A stretch of 64,000 bases of DNA, from NCBI GenBank assembly GCA_024398995.1, contig JAKSIE010000004.1, positions 38,461 to 102,460 on the forward strand, written 5' to 3'. Position 1 is the first letter of the stretch; every line of letters starts with the position of its first letter. Below are positions 1-7,755 of the stretch, one piece after another. The position numbers and the translations under genes were made by a program. The notes below the pieces were generated by a model. It did not search any database, was not told where the DNA came from, and was given only the letters and a program-made list of their open reading frames with translations. This DNA is from Fibrobacter sp. (GTDB lineage: Bacteria > Fibrobacterota > Fibrobacteria > Fibrobacterales > Fibrobacteraceae).

Positions 1-2
1 CA

Positions 3-353
3 AGAGAACACTGCAGAGGCACCGCCACCATTAACGCAAGCGTAAAGCAGAATTCCAAGGGTTCAGCCTTGGCAATTGGCGCCGCATTCATTTCGCTCTG
101 GCCCATTTTGCCCGTAAACGAAACGTGGACCTACCAACTCAATGTAGGCGTGTACTGCGACGGAACCTTGGTAAAGCACATTGAATTTACCGAAGAAGAC
201 CAAGTCCGGGCAACGCTCTACGGAAAATTCCGCAGCGACCTTCTAAACAAGGCTTCCGAGGAAATGCACCGTAAGCTGGTTCAGCGTCTAAGCTACGAAT
301 TGGGCATGAACAGACCCGTTGACCAGAATTCCGTCAGCGACTTCAGCATTTAG
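3..353 (+). CDS. C-terminal part of an unidentified protein
   Basis: An open frame runs in from the left edge with no stop and ends at a TAG at 351-353, so only the last 116 residues are visible. An internal TTG at 69 could be mistaken for a start, but the frame is open upstream of it. The visible part has a short hydrophobic stretch (AAFISLWPILPV), then a polar region with a probable beta-rich segment (TWTYQLNVGVYCDG) and a charged helical C-terminus. I do not recognise a family. The composition would suit a small envelope protein or lipoprotein, but that is a guess. It lies 27 bp upstream of rsmI on the same strand and may share its transcript. Confidence 0.6.
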   Translation, partial: REHCRGTATINASVKQNSKGSALAIGAAFISLWPILPVNETWTYQLNVGVYCDGTLVKHIEFTEEDQVRATLYGKFRSDLLNKASEEMHRKLVQRLSYELGMNRPVDQNSVSDFSI

Positions 354-380
354 TATTTTACAAGATAAGCATTAGAGACT

Positions 381-1067
381 ATGGCACACACCTTATACAT
401 CGTCGCAACGCCCATTGGCAATATGGAAGACATCACCTATCGTGCTGTCCGAATTCTTAAGGAAGTTCCTCTGGTTCTCGCCGAAGACACCCGTCACTCC
501 CGTGTTCTTTTTGACGCCTACAACATTGCGACTCCGATGGAAGCCTACCACGACTTCAACAAGGAAAAGGTTACGCCCAAGTATGTGGAATTCCTAAAGA
601 ACGAAGGCGACATTGCCCTCATCAGTGATGCGGGTACCCCCGGCGTTGCAGATCCCGCTTTCAACTTGGTTCGCGAATGCGTCCGCGAAGGCATTGATGT
701 TCGCGCTGTTCCCGGCCCTTGCGCCATGATTACAGCTTTGGTTTCCAGTGGCATGCCTACGGACCATTTTACCTTCCAGTATTTTTCTCCCAAAAAAAGC
801 GCCCAGCGCATTCACCTCTTGGAAAAACTGAAGGGCGAAGAGGCTACCCAGATCTTTTACGCAAGTCCCCATAACATCGACAAATTCGTCGAAGAAATAA
901 AGCAGGTTTTCGGAGACATTAAGATTGCTCTGATGCGAGAACTGACCAAAAAGTTCGAAGAACACCTTATTGGAACACCTACCGAAATTTCTGCCCACTT
1001 CAAGTCCCATCCGCCGAAGGGAGAGTTCGTCTTGATTTTCAACCCTCAAGACAAAAGCGGATTGTAA
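381..1067 (+). CDS. rsmI: 16S rRNA (cytidine-1402-2'-O)-methyltransferase RsmI
   Basis: RsmI uses S-adenosylmethionine to 2'-O-methylate C1402 in the decoding centre of 16S rRNA. The 228-residue protein opens with the family signature LYIVATPIGNMEDIT. It then has the conserved AEDTRHS (about residues 34-40), the glycine-rich SAM-binding segment ISDAGTPGVADP (about 80-91) and VPGPCAMITAL (about 109-119), all features of the tetrapyrrole-methylase fold. The family is usually about 280 residues, so this copy lacks most of the C-terminal extension and stops soon after the GEFVLIF strand that closes the catalytic domain. The ATG at 381 gives the canonical N-terminus. It is followed 44 bp later by lnt on the same strand. 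Confidence 0.95.
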   Translation: MAHTLYIVATPIGNMEDITYRAVRILKEVPLVLAEDTRHSRVLFDAYNIATPMEAYHDFNKEKVTPKYVEFLKNEGDIALISDAGTPGVADPAFNLVRECVREGIDVRAVPGPCAMITALVSSGMPTDHFTFQYFSPKKSAQRIHLLEKLKGEEATQIFYASPHNIDKFVEEIKQVFGDIKIALMRELTKKFEEHLIGTPTEISAHFKSHPPKGEFVLIFNPQDKSGL

Positions 1068-1111
1068 TATAGCGTAAAACAGAACGATTCCATTCTAAAA
1101 CGTCTAGCGAA

Positions 1112-3082
1112 ATGAAGTTCAAAGAAAAAATCAAATCCGTTCCCAGAGTATTCTGGATCTATGCCGCGATCTTACTGTTGGCAGAGATCGTCGTATTCGC
1201 ATTGCGCCCTGACGAGCCAGGGCTGTACACCCACAATCTCCAGATTATTCCCTTTGTTATTGCACTTCCCTTTCTTGCTGTCAAAAGCGTTCGTTCCAAC
1301 TTTACGCATTGGATTTACACCTATAGCGCTCTTGCATTTTTATTCCTCGCCTTGGACTACACAACCGCGGATTACAACGGAGCGGGCCACGCCGGTTTAG
1401 TTCAAATCGCTCTGACATTCCTGCCGGCAGGCTTGTTCTGGATAGCCCTTTTCATCCGCTGGAATTATTTCCGATTTAAAGAGCCCGACTCCCGTGCCGC
1501 CCTGATTCTTTCTGCGTTCGCCTGGGGCCTTTACGCTTTCGCATTCCCGCCCATGCCCCTGGGTCCTGCAGCATTGCTGCTTCTCGTCCCTTGGTTCTTG
1601 GTAATGAACAGATATGGAAGGCCGCAGGCTATTTTCGCAACATTCTGGTCAGGCATTCTTTACAACTGCATCAATTACTACTGGATCTACAACGTCATGC
1701 ACGTTGACGCCGCCCCCTCCGGACTGATTCTATTTGGACTTTTCCTACTCATTTCCTATTTCAGTGTCTACAACGTGCTGGCCGCCTACGTCTACACTTT
1801 AGCAAAAGATGCAACCATCAAGGGCAAGAAAGTATTCTTCTGGTTATTCCCCATATTCTATGCCGGCCTAGAAATGACCCGCACCCGCGGCGACTTCAGT
1901 TTCCCCTGGAGCCATCTTGGTTACGCCTTCGGAAACCATTTGGAACTGCTGCAGGCGCTCCCCTGGATTGGTATATTCGGCTACACCATCTTGATTGTAG
2001 CATCAAACCAAATTGTGGCCTACAGCTTTGAACGAAAGGCGTTCCTGCAAGAAACCAGCATTCTTGGCAAGGTCAAAAAAATCATCCCCAACATTTGCGT
2101 TCCCGCCATCATATTCCTGGTCCTCCTAATCCAAGGGTCTATAGTACTGTCCGCCCCCGAAGCGGTTCCTTTCTATAACGCAGAAAAAGAAGAGAATCCC
2201 AGTATTGCTCTAGTACAGCCCAGCATTACTCAGGGTATGAAATGGAGCAAGGACCGTTTTGACTCCATCGTTAACAAGACCTTGGGCATGGCCAAGGACA
2301 GCACAAACGATAGTGTCAATATTATCGTTCTTGCTGAAACCGCAATTCCCGACTACATCAGACGCCAGCCCGATGTAACACGTCGATTGCAGGTTCTTGC
2401 CAATCGAAAAGATTCCTACCTCGTTACTGGCGCCCTGGATTACAAGCGTAATCCGGCAGGATCCATCCGCAAGTACGACATCTACAACGCAGCATTCCTT
2501 TTCTCCCCCAAGGGACAAGGTTTCCAGCGCTACATCAAAAAGCATTTGGTTCCTTTCAGCGAACGCATTCCTTTTGACGACATCTTCCCCATTCTCAATT
2601 ACGTCGACCTTGGTGAAGGCGACTTTGTTCCCGGAACAGAAACGCCAGTCTACGCCCCGTACAGTTGGACACCCTACATTTGCTATGACGCCATCTTTGG
2701 AGACCTGGTCCGTGCAGCAATCCGCGAAGGCTCTCGTCTGATGGTGAACATCACAAATGACGGTTGGTTCGGGAAAAGCACCGCACCCTACCAGCACCTT
2801 AATCTGGTCCGTTATCGCGCCATTGAAAACGCTATGCCTGTCGCCCGTATGGCAAACTCCGGCATATCCGTTTTCATTGACCAGTACGGCCATTTCGACA
2901 TGAACACCGAAATTTTCACCGATGCCGTCATACAAAGAAAAGTGCCTCTCAAGACGAGAGACACTCTTTACACCAAAATCGGCGATGCTGTAGAAACCGC
3001 TCTACTGTGGTTTTTCTTGTTCTTCTTTATCGCAAGCTTTGTCACTTGCAAAATCAACAAGAAGTTTAGAGCAAAAGCATAG
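1112..3082 (+). CDS. lnt: Apolipoprotein N-acyltransferase Lnt with extra N-terminal membrane segments
   Basis: Lnt transfers an acyl chain from phospholipid to the N-terminal cysteine of lipoproteins, the last step of lipoprotein maturation in the inner membrane. The multi-helix membrane domain contains the typical AFPPMPLGP turn. The periplasmic nitrilase-like domain has the catalytic triad in order: Glu409 (in IIVLAETAIP), Lys476 (in the YIKKHLVPFSE motif) and Cys524 (in PYICYDAIFG). A final membrane helix lies near the C-terminus. At 656 residues it is well above the usual 500-550. The excess is an N-terminal block of about 120 residues with three or four extra hydrophobic segments ahead of the normal start. 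Its last 17 bp overlap the end of the convergent hydrolase gene. Confidence 0.93.
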   Translation: MKFKEKIKSVPRVFWIYAAILLLAEIVVFALRPDEPGLYTHNLQIIPFVIALPFLAVKSVRSNFTHWIYTYSALAFLFLALDYTTADYNGAGHAGLVQIALTFLPAGLFWIALFIRWNYFRFKEPDSRAALILSAFAWGLYAFAFPPMPLGPAALLLLVPWFLVMNRYGRPQAIFATFWSGILYNCINYYWIYNVMHVDAAPSGLILFGLFLLISYFSVYNVLAAYVYTLAKDATIKGKKVFFWLFPIFYAGLEMTRTRGDFSFPWSHLGYAFGNHLELLQALPWIGIFGYTILIVASNQIVAYSFERKAFLQETSILGKVKKIIPNICVPAIIFLVLLIQGSIVLSAPEAVPFYNAEKEENPSIALVQPSITQGMKWSKDRFDSIVNKTLGMAKDSTNDSVNIIVLAETAIPDYIRRQPDVTRRLQVLANRKDSYLVTGALDYKRNPAGSIRKYDIYNAAFLFSPKGQGFQRYIKKHLVPFSERIPFDDIFPILNYVDLGEGDFVPGTETPVYAPYSWTPYICYDAIFGDLVRAAIREGSRLMVNITNDGWFGKSTAPYQHLNLVRYRAIENAMPVARMANSGISVFIDQYGHFDMNTEIFTDAVIQRKVPLKTRDTLYTKIGDAVETALLWFFLFFFIASFVTCKINKKFRAKA

Positions 3083-3704
3083 GTGGCCAATGCCCGGCCT
3101 TAGGCCTTTCCTTGAATTCAGCTCCAGGTAACAACGGCTTCAAGGACAAAGTCATCTCAGGCTTGATTGCCTCATCCAATCGACCGTAGAGAACTTTGGT
3201 TTCTCCGCAAACGGGGATACTTTGTTCAATTCTGTTTTTCGCAAGATAGCTCAATCCGTCACAAAGGGCCTGTGGTTTCATTTTCTCGGCATTTTTAAGC
3301 CAATCCTCCTGCCATTCACCAAATTCATTTTCGTACAGTTCCATGAATGCATTTAAGGACGGTTCAATTGTTGTCAAAGTGCGACGTGCCATAAACTGAA
3401 GATTCTGTTCCGTCCAGTTACCTTCTTCAGAGCAAAAGTCCGAAAAGGGCGACAGGAGAATCCACTTTTGATCCTTAGGACGATCAACAGCATTGCACAT
3501 CAAAGTTAACGCACCCAAGCCCCAGCCAACAACGGTGGAGGCTTCCTTTAAACCCGGCAATTCGTATATATGATCCAAGCAACCGGCCATTTTTTCATAG
3601 GGCACAAAAATATGGTCTGCGGAAGAATCAACTGCCATCAAGTCGTCCTCCCACATTCCTAGATCAGCAGCCCAATCAGGTAGCCAATACCATTTTTCGC
3701 TCAT
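3066..3704 (-). CDS. BioH-like alpha/beta-hydrolase fold protein lacking the nucleophile serine
   Basis: This 212-residue protein has the compact layout of BioH-type alpha/beta hydrolases. An N-terminal WYWLPDWAADLGMWEDDL resembles the BioH oxyanion and lid entry. The elbow is GWGLG at residues 60-64, then come an acid-like Asp177 in LYGRLDEAIKP and His205 in AGHWP. BioH and relatives have GWSLG at the elbow. Here the serine is replaced by glycine (codon GGC at 3521-3519), so the usual catalytic triad lacks its nucleophile. Asp and His are kept. It could be a pseudoenzyme or binding protein, or could use a different mechanism. Biotin synthesis is not supported, since no other bio gene is nearby. 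The gene is convergent with lnt and overlaps its end by 17 bp. Confidence 0.72.
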   Translation of the reverse strand: MSEKWYWLPDWAADLGMWEDDLMAVDSSADHIFVPYEKMAGCLDHIYELPGLKEASTVVGWGLGALTLMCNAVDRPKDQKWILLSPFSDFCSEEGNWTEQNLQFMARRTLTTIEPSLNAFMELYENEFGEWQEDWLKNAEKMKPQALCDGLSYLAKNRIEQSIPVCGETKVLYGRLDEAIKPEMTLSLKPLLPGAEFKERPKAGHWPPMLLL

Positions 3705-3831
3705 AATGAACCTCGATCAAAGCACCAATAAAAATCTCAGTAGTTTTAATATATCGCGTTTTCAAGATAAATGCATTTCCATCTAAAAAAAACATTTGTA
3801 CTTGACCACTTCATATTGATTAAATAACTTT

Positions 3832-4731
3832 ATGTATGTGATTTCTACAAAGTTTTTTTCATCATATTCCGCAACTGTGATACAAATCTCACAATACGAA
3901 AAACGTGTTCCAAATTGGAATATTCGTGGAGATCAAAAGGCCAAATTTTCCTGGACCTTGATTTCTTTTTTTCTGGTTGTATGTCTATTTTTCGCGACCA
4001 ATGTATTTGCGGCTGCAAAAAATTTGCCAACGAGGCCAACCAACAGCAATGTCTATGACGAAGTCCATTTGATGTCCACTCAGGAAATTCGTTTATTTAA
4101 CTCTCTATCCGAGGAACTCTATAAAAAGACTGGTGTAGCCATAGCTTGCGCACTAATGAATGACATCGGCAGCGCAGATTACCGCACTTTCGCAATGCAA
4201 ACTGCAGAACAATGGGGCGTTGGTGGAAAAAGTAACGAAGGTGTCCTTATATTTGTCAGTTTAAAGCAACGCCGCCGAAGTGTCGAAGTAGGCTACGGAG
4301 CCGAAGGATACCTACCCGATGTGCTTGTGGAGCGCCTCCAACAGAAAACACTTGTTCCTGCGTTCAAGCAACAGAAATACGGCGAAGGAATCATTAGCCT
4401 CGCATGGGAATTGGCGCAGACCTCAGCAAAAGCCAAAGGTGTCACACTAGATCTTCAGCAAGATCTGTATATTGACGAGCAGCAGACTCCTCCCAGCATG
4501 ATTCTTTTTATCATGTTCATTTTCTTCCTGCTTATAATGTCCAAATTCAGCGGAGGCAGGGGAAACGGATGTTTGTGGTTCTTGCTGGGAAACGCCATCG
4601 GTTCGTCTTCCCACAGGAACTACGGGTCCCGAGGCGGTTTCGGTGGTGGTTTCGGAGGAGGCCGAGGTGGTTTCGGAGGTGGTTTTGGCGGAGGTCACTT
4701 CGGTGGCGGCGGCTCCGGTGGAAGTTGGTAA
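3832..4731 (+). CDS. TPM-domain membrane protein with glycine-rich tail
   Basis: The protein contains a TPM domain (the fold of YgcG and thylakoid TLP18.3 proteins) at about residues 75-200, including VYDEVHLMS, KKTGVAIACA and VGYGAEGYLPD. A hydrophobic segment (ISFFLVVCLFFATNVFA, about residues 43-59) works as a signal peptide or anchor. A second hydrophobic stretch (MILFIMFIFFLLIM) lies near residue 225, and the tail is almost pure Gly/Phe/Arg repeats (GGFGGGFGGGR type). The start is uncertain: the ATG at 3832 has no clear ribosome-binding site and would put about 40 residues before the signal sequence, so the true start may be internal. It is first in an operon with a nucleotidyltransferase-like gene and lemA. 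TPM and LemA proteins are often neighbours. Confidence 0.82.
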   Translation: MYVISTKFFSSYSATVIQISQYEKRVPNWNIRGDQKAKFSWTLISFFLVVCLFFATNVFAAAKNLPTRPTNSNVYDEVHLMSTQEIRLFNSLSEELYKKTGVAIACALMNDIGSADYRTFAMQTAEQWGVGGKSNEGVLIFVSLKQRRRSVEVGYGAEGYLPDVLVERLQQKTLVPAFKQQKYGEGIISLAWELAQTSAKAKGVTLDLQQDLYIDEQQTPPSMILFIMFIFFLLIMSKFSGGRGNGCLWFLLGNAIGSSSHRNYGSRGGFGGGFGGGRGGFGGGFGGGHFGGGGSGGSW

Positions 4732-4742
4732 GGTATATAATT

Positions 4743-5432
4743 ATGAAGAAAAATTTAAGCGTACTTGAATTGCAGAATTCGATTTGGCCCGAGCAGTTAA
4801 AATCGGCATTAGGTGAAAACTTGATTTCGGCTTTCGTCCATGGGGACTGCCTTATGGAGGGGTTTAACTCCATGGAAAAGCCCTGGACAGTCAGTTTCAT
4901 TCTTAAGGACAATTCAAACCAGAGTTTGGACGCTCTGCGAACTCTTTTGCCCAAGGCAAAAAAGGAAAATCTGGAATTCCGTTATTTCTTCACCTTAAAA
5001 GAAATCCAGACCTCCGAAGACGTCTATCCACTAGAGTTCCTGCACATCGCAAGCCGTAACGAAACCATCGCAGGCCAGCAACCGCTTCCTGGCTACAAGC
5101 CCAACTTAGAAAAGCTCCGCCTAGAATGCGAAAGAGAACTTCGCGGTTTTTTGATTCGTTTGCGTCAGTCTTTCATCTATCTTAAGGAAGACCGAAATCC
5201 TCTTGGATTTTTCGTCCGCGCCAACGAAACCATGTTACCGATTATGTACGGCGTATATTACCTGCAACACGGAAACTACCCGAATTGCCATCAGCAAATC
5301 TTTGATGCATTCCCGACACTTATGACTCCAGCTAGCAGCCGAGACGAAAAACTGTTCTTGGAAAGCGTAAATAACTACATTAGCACTGTCACAGAAATTG
5401 TCAACCTTGTGGATACCATGGAGGTAAAATGA
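4743..5432 (+). CDS. Nucleotidyltransferase-like protein of the TPM-LemA operon
   Basis: A 229-residue soluble protein starting at the ATG at 4743, 11 bp after the TPM gene. The frame is open further upstream, but that part overlaps the TPM gene and its translation is Arg/Trp-rich shadow sequence. The N-terminus (ENLISAFVHGDCLMEGF) resembles the strand and GS-motif region of MNT-type nucleotidyltransferases, followed by a strand like the metal-binding one (WTVSFILKD). The usual GS is HGD and no clear DxD is visible, so catalysis is doubtful. The C-terminal half is predicted helical (ERELRGFLIRLRQSFIYL). The stop overlaps the lemA start as ATGA, so the two are translationally coupled. Function unknown; the context points to an envelope or TPM/LemA-linked role. 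Confidence 0.68.
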   Translation: MKKNLSVLELQNSIWPEQLKSALGENLISAFVHGDCLMEGFNSMEKPWTVSFILKDNSNQSLDALRTLLPKAKKENLEFRYFFTLKEIQTSEDVYPLEFLHIASRNETIAGQQPLPGYKPNLEKLRLECERELRGFLIRLRQSFIYLKEDRNPLGFFVRANETMLPIMYGVYYLQHGNYPNCHQQIFDAFPTLMTPASSRDEKLFLESVNNYISTVTEIVNLVDTMEVK

Positions 5433-6037
5433 AAAAGGTCATTCTCGTAACTTTGGCAGCCATCATTCTGCTCGGCATCATCATTGTGAGCAAGAGCGTT
5501 GGCGTATACAACACTATCATCAGTCTGGACGAAGGTGTAAAGGCCCAGTGGGCTCAAGTAGAAAACACTTATCAGCGTCGTTTTGACCTTATTCCCAACA
5601 TCGTAGCCACCGTACAAGGCGAAGCAGACTTCGAAAAGAGTACCTTAACCGCCGTAGTTGACGCTCGCAGCCACATGGGTGGCGTGGTCAAGGTAGATAA
5701 CGAAATGCTTGGCGATGAAGTGGCCATGAAGCGTTTCCAGGAAAGCCAGGCAACCTTAGGCAACGCCCTCCAGCGTTTGATGGTCGTTACCGAAAACTAC
5801 CCCAACCTCAAGAGCAACGCCGCGTTCCAGGATCTTCGTATCGAGTTGGAAGGTTCTGAAAACCGCATCGCCGTCGAACGAATGAAGTACAACGAAGTGG
5901 TCAAGGAATATAACACTACCATCAGACAGTTCCCCAACAACCTCATCGCTGGTTTTGCAGGCGCCTCCCCCAAGGTTCCATTCTCTGCCGATGCAGGCGC
6001 AAGTACTGCTCCCCAGGTCAAGTTCGACACAAAGTAA
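5429..6037 (+). CDS. LemA family membrane protein
   Basis: LemA proteins have one N-terminal membrane helix and a long helical domain outside the cytoplasm. Here the helix is residues about 4-20 (VILVTLAAIILLGIIIV), followed by the family signature VKAQWAQVENTYQRRFDLIPNIVATV, the middle ATLGNALQRLMVVTENYPNLKSN and the closing YNEVVKEYNTTIRQFPNNLIAG. The length of 202 residues is normal. The start overlaps the stop of the preceding gene (ATGA), and a strong terminator lies 4 bp after the stop, so this is the last gene of the TPM-nucleotidyltransferase-like-lemA operon. The biochemical role of the family is poorly known. Confidence 0.93.
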   Translation: MKKVILVTLAAIILLGIIIVSKSVGVYNTIISLDEGVKAQWAQVENTYQRRFDLIPNIVATVQGEADFEKSTLTAVVDARSHMGGVVKVDNEMLGDEVAMKRFQESQATLGNALQRLMVVTENYPNLKSNAAFQDLRIELEGSENRIAVERMKYNEVVKEYNTTIRQFPNNLIAGFAGASPKVPFSADAGASTAPQVKFDTK

Positions 6038-6040
6038 CAT

Positions 6041-6074
6041 AAAAAAAGCTCGCCACTCGGCGAGCTTTTTTTTT
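6041..6074 (+). terminator. Rho-independent terminator after lemA
   Basis: A perfect GCTCGCC/GGCGAGC stem with a four-base ACTC loop is flanked by seven A on the left and nine T on the right, so it can stop transcription from both sides. Confidence 0.93.
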
Positions 6075-6085
6075 CGATTCAGGCT

Positions 6086-6328
6086 TTAGAAAGATTTTTT
6101 CTTTTCAGGAATCTTTTCCACCGCCTTCACCGCATAGATGTAAAATTCATTTTCAGCAATAATATCACCATCGCACAAGGCGCAATCCACTCGGATATCC
6201 AGTTCAATGCCATCTCTGGCCATTTTCATAAATGTCTTGTTTTCTAATTCTGCATTTTCAAACAAGACATCAATAACTTTCTTATAGGTTCCGTGGTGGG
6301 TTGTTCCCAGGACTTCAGTACAAAGCAT
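6086..6328 (-). CDS. Small protein resembling the UreE N-terminal domain
   Basis: An 80-residue protein with a plausible ribosome-binding site (GAAGG about 13 bp before the ATG), in the same direction as the DUF3300 gene upstream and 25 bp after it. The pattern VIDVLFENAELENKTFMKMA, then GIELDIRVDCALCDGDII, then FYIYAVKAVEKIPE follows the consensus of the UreE N-terminal domain (a strand, a KxR-like helix, Gly-x-x-hydrophobic, LxDGDxL, VxAxxE). It ends where the metal-binding C-terminal domain of UreE would begin and has no His-rich tail. No urease genes are in the window. The resemblance is by eye and could be chance, so it may simply be a small hypothetical protein. Confidence 0.5.
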   Translation of the reverse strand: MLCTEVLGTTHHGTYKKVIDVLFENAELENKTFMKMARDGIELDIRVDCALCDGDIIAENEFYIYAVKAVEKIPEKKKSF

Positions 6329-6353
6329 CTAATTATCTACACCTTCTAATAAA

Positions 6354-7565
6354 TTAACGTCTTCTGCTGGAGGTAGAGCCAGTGCTGCTAGAGCGGCTAT
6401 CGCTACGGCGTTCAACGTGAGCAGGAGCACTAGAGCGACGGCTGCTGTTGTCATTCCTATAGCGATCATCATCGTTACTAGAGGATCTTCTAGAGTAGGA
6501 TTCTTGACGCGGAGCGGAACTCTGCTTGGCCTCAGTACGTGCCGGAGCACGTCTTTCAGAATTCTGAGCCTCAATGCGAGCCGGGGCATGACGTTCGCTG
6601 CTACTCTTTACCACAGAAGTGCTGGTATTCTTCACAGAGGCTGCCTGAGAACGTGTCGAACTTTCAACACGAGCCGGACGACGGTCACTGGACTGTACGC
6701 GGCGATCATCCCTACGGCGATCCATCAAACCAGCCCTCAAGTCATCACGACGCGGAGACGGGGACACTTGACGCTTGCTGGGGGCAGGAGCCGGACGGTA
6801 GTGGGGCTTACGAGGAGGCGGATTGTAGCGGCGCGGATGATGGGGAATCGGACGGTGCGGATACCAGCGGTAATCACGGACATAGATGTAGCGGTAGTGC
6901 CAGTCGAACCAGCAGGAGCCCCAGCCCCATTCACCGTACCAAGTACCGAGCCATGCATGATGGTGGTATCTTACAGCAGGGTGATAGTGGTCTGCATATA
7001 CATAATAGACTACGTGAGGATTATAGACCGGAACATAGACATATTCTGTACGAGTCGGTTCGATAACAATCTTTTCGGTCTTAGTCACCACAATCTGGTC
7101 ATCAGACTTCAGATGGCCGTAATTATAGGCAACCTGACGCATACGCTGAATTGCATCCAAGACCTGATCCTTCTGGAAGGAAACTGCATCGCCCAGCTGG
7201 TCTGACCAAGTACGATACTTAGCCATAGTAGCAAGAACTGTGGGGAACGGTATCAAGGCCTGAACGCTCGGGTCGAACTTGAGGTTTGCGTTTTCCATTG
7301 CTGTTGCAAGGGCTTCGCCATTCAAGTTTTTGTGAGCCTGGGCCCAAGCATTAGCATCCGGAATTTGGTCGCCATAGGTTGCAGCAGTAAGTACGTGAAC
7401 CAGGAGCGGGTCCGGATACAAGGCAATGGTCGAAACAAGAGTGTCAAGTTCACTATTCGTAAAGCCTTCAGCTGCTTTTGCAGTCACAGGGAAGCAAAGG
7501 AATGCTGCGAGAACAATCCACAACAGCTTCGACATCGGCTGTCTAAAGATTTTTGTGTTAAGCAT
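6354..7565 (-). CDS. DUF3300 family secreted protein with basic low-complexity tail
   Basis: The start at 7565 is chosen because a GGAGG lies 7 bp upstream on the coding strand; an in-frame ATG 30 bp further upstream has no such site. The 403-residue product has a signal peptide ending near VTAKAAEG. A DUF3300 domain follows (SELDTLVSTIALYPDPLL, then GDQIPDANAWAQ and WSDQLGDAVSFQKDQVLDAIQRMR). Then comes a Tyr/His/Trp-rich region (YVYVPVYNPHVVYYVY) and a long Arg/Ser/Pro-rich, probably disordered tail. DUF3300 proteins are periplasmic or outer-membrane associated and have no established function. The basic tail could bind acidic polymers, but that is inference. Confidence 0.85.
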   Translation of the reverse strand: MLNTKIFRQPMSKLLWIVLAAFLCFPVTAKAAEGFTNSELDTLVSTIALYPDPLLVHVLTAATYGDQIPDANAWAQAHKNLNGEALATAMENANLKFDPSVQALIPFPTVLATMAKYRTWSDQLGDAVSFQKDQVLDAIQRMRQVAYNYGHLKSDDQIVVTKTEKIVIEPTRTEYVYVPVYNPHVVYYVYADHYHPAVRYHHHAWLGTWYGEWGWGSCWFDWHYRYIYVRDYRWYPHRPIPHHPRRYNPPPRKPHYRPAPAPSKRQVSPSPRRDDLRAGLMDRRRDDRRVQSSDRRPARVESSTRSQAASVKNTSTSVVKSSSERHAPARIEAQNSERRAPARTEAKQSSAPRQESYSRRSSSNDDDRYRNDNSSRRSSAPAHVERRSDSRSSSTGSTSSRRR

Positions 7566-7755
7566 AATAAACCTCCAATATTCAAGATACAACAATTTGG
7601 TGCCTGAGATTTTCCATTGGTTGCATTGAAAACAATTTTTTATAAAAAAAATTTACGTTGCACAAATTTACACGTTTTTTTCTTTGACAAGCATCTCATT
7701 TTTAGGAAAAACATGCTAGCCGGTATAAATTAAGGTCGTGTTTTTGGAGGATTAT

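Noticed and set aside
4620..4731. CRISPR-like or tandem repeat at GGTTTCGG units
   Set aside because: It encodes the Gly-rich tail of the TPM protein and is not a spacer array.
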